Below are positions 63,423 to 64,000 of a stretch of 64,000 nt of DNA, one piece after another (the stretch's first letter is position 1; the number at the start of each line of letters is the position of its first letter). Location: the NCBI RefSeq assembly GCF_016836705.1, contig NZ_JAFCGY010000017.1, positions 1 to 64,000 on the forward strand, read 5' to 3'. The DNA is from Mesorhizobium caraganae (GTDB lineage Bacteria > Pseudomonadota > Alphaproteobacteria > Rhizobiales > Rhizobiaceae). Under the pieces are notes generated by a model that made no database searches, was not told the origin of the DNA, and worked only from the letters and a program-made list of their open reading frames with translations. A program made the position numbers and the translations under genes.

Positions 63423-64000
63423 TCAAACCAACCGCGGTGGGATGGCGACCGGGCGGCCATGACGGCCGTCGAGGTGCCGGTTTTGCTGCGACCACAGCTG
63501 GCGATAAAGCGCGCATCGCTCGAGCAGTGTCGCATGCGGCGCGACGTCAAGGACCTTACCCTGATCCATAACCAGGATGTTGTCGCATTCTGTCAGTGAG
63601 GACAGCCGGTGCGAAACGATGATCATCGTGCGCCCGCTGGCGATGCGCATGAGATTGGCGCTCACCACCGCCTCGCTCTCCGGGTCGAGCGCGCTGGTCG
63701 CTTCGTCGAGGATCAGTATGGTCGGGTCGTGGATGAGGGCGCGTGCGATCGCCAGCCGCTGCTTTTGACCACCTGACAAATTGGGCGAACCTTCCTCGAT
63801 ATAGGTGTCATAGCCATTGGGCATGCGCTCGATGAATTCCTGGGCGCCGGCGAGGTGTGCTGCACGCATGGCATCGGAAAGCGTCAGGCCTGGCCGCCCG
63901 GCGATGATGTTATCGCGGATCGACCCGCGAAAGAGAAAGTTGTCCTGCAGGACCACGCCGAGTCCTTGGCGAAGATGGCGTAGGTTGATCTCCTTGAGGT
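63423..64000 (-). CDS. HlyB-type ABC transporter, C-terminal part
   Basis: The 5' end lies beyond the window; the frame stays open to base 64000. Only the end of the ATPase domain is seen: LGVVLQDNFLFRGSIRDNI (Q-loop), NLSGGQKQRLAIARAL (signature), ILILDEATSALDPESE (Walker B) and SHRLSSL (H-loop). The sequence is of the HlyB/toxin-exporter class, unlike the PrtD-type protein at 1502. It heads the operon with HlyD and Sel1 proteins. Confidence 0.92.
   Translation of the reverse strand, partial: LKEINLRHLRQGLGVVLQDNFLFRGSIRDNIIAGRPGLTLSDAMRAAHLAGAQEFIERMPNGYDTYIEEGSPNLSGGQKQRLAIARALIHDPTILILDEATSALDPESEAVVSANLMRIASGRTMIIVSHRLSSLTECDNILVMDQGKVLDVAPHATLLERCALYRQLWSQQNRHLDGRHGRPVAIPPRLV

Overview
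The window is high-GC DNA with gene content typical of the alphaproteobacterial order Rhizobiales, most like Mesorhizobium or a close Phyllobacteriaceae relative. The signs are a CIRCE-controlled groESL pair with a GGM-tailed GroEL, a bdhA-patatin pair, many LysR regulators of one subfamily, CUT2 sugar uptake, and type I secretion of a VCBS/RTX adhesin. There is no rRNA, no complete tRNA and no CRISPR array. The assignment is inference from gene families; no search could be run.

Layout. 1-4631: end of a secreted VCBS/RTX adhesin, then its type I secretion ATPase and membrane-fusion protein. 5-10 kb: HAD phosphatase, metallophosphoesterase, Pcm repair methyltransferase and one unknown protein, separated by gene-poor relic DNA that holds a small 24-bp inverted-repeat element. 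10.3-14.3 kb: groESL, phhB, a nonsense-mutated monooxygenase gene and an NDUFA9-like reductase. 15.2-19.9 kb: a segment bounded by 29-bp inverted repeats carrying a nitronate monooxygenase, a berberine-bridge-type oxidase and a divergent HxlR regulator. A tRNA/tmRNA-like T-arm plus CCA lies just outside its left end. 20.4-28.3 kb: NAD formate dehydrogenase, then a run of broken genes (VOC, sulfotransferase, sunset-domain, class V aminotransferase, alpha/beta hydrolase). 26.6-31 kb: TetR regulator and a small catabolic or detoxification cluster.

31.4-49.1 kb is a redox and metal stress region organised around four related LysR regulators. Its centre is a bufferin-type (DUF2282/DUF692/DUF2063/DoxX) copper-peptide operon on the minus strand, facing a very methionine-rich exported protein. 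Around it lie a patatin homologue that has lost its catalytic residues, a cupin, an MFS exporter, a DUF302 protein, bdhA plus an intact patatin, a frameshifted NDH-2 and a peroxiredoxin-like protein.

49.4-53.9 kb holds an Fe-alcohol dehydrogenase, aldehyde dehydrogenase and alpha/beta hydrolase operon with a divergent GntR regulator, resembling the 4-hydroxybutyrate (blc/att) logic. 54.7-59.8 kb is a CUT2 sugar ABC transporter with a zinc alcohol dehydrogenase. It faces a GntR protein with two DNA-binding domains across a long inverted repeat. 60.2-64 kb is a second, different type I secretion locus on the minus strand: a Sel1-repeat protein, an HlyD protein and an ABC transporter that runs off the window.
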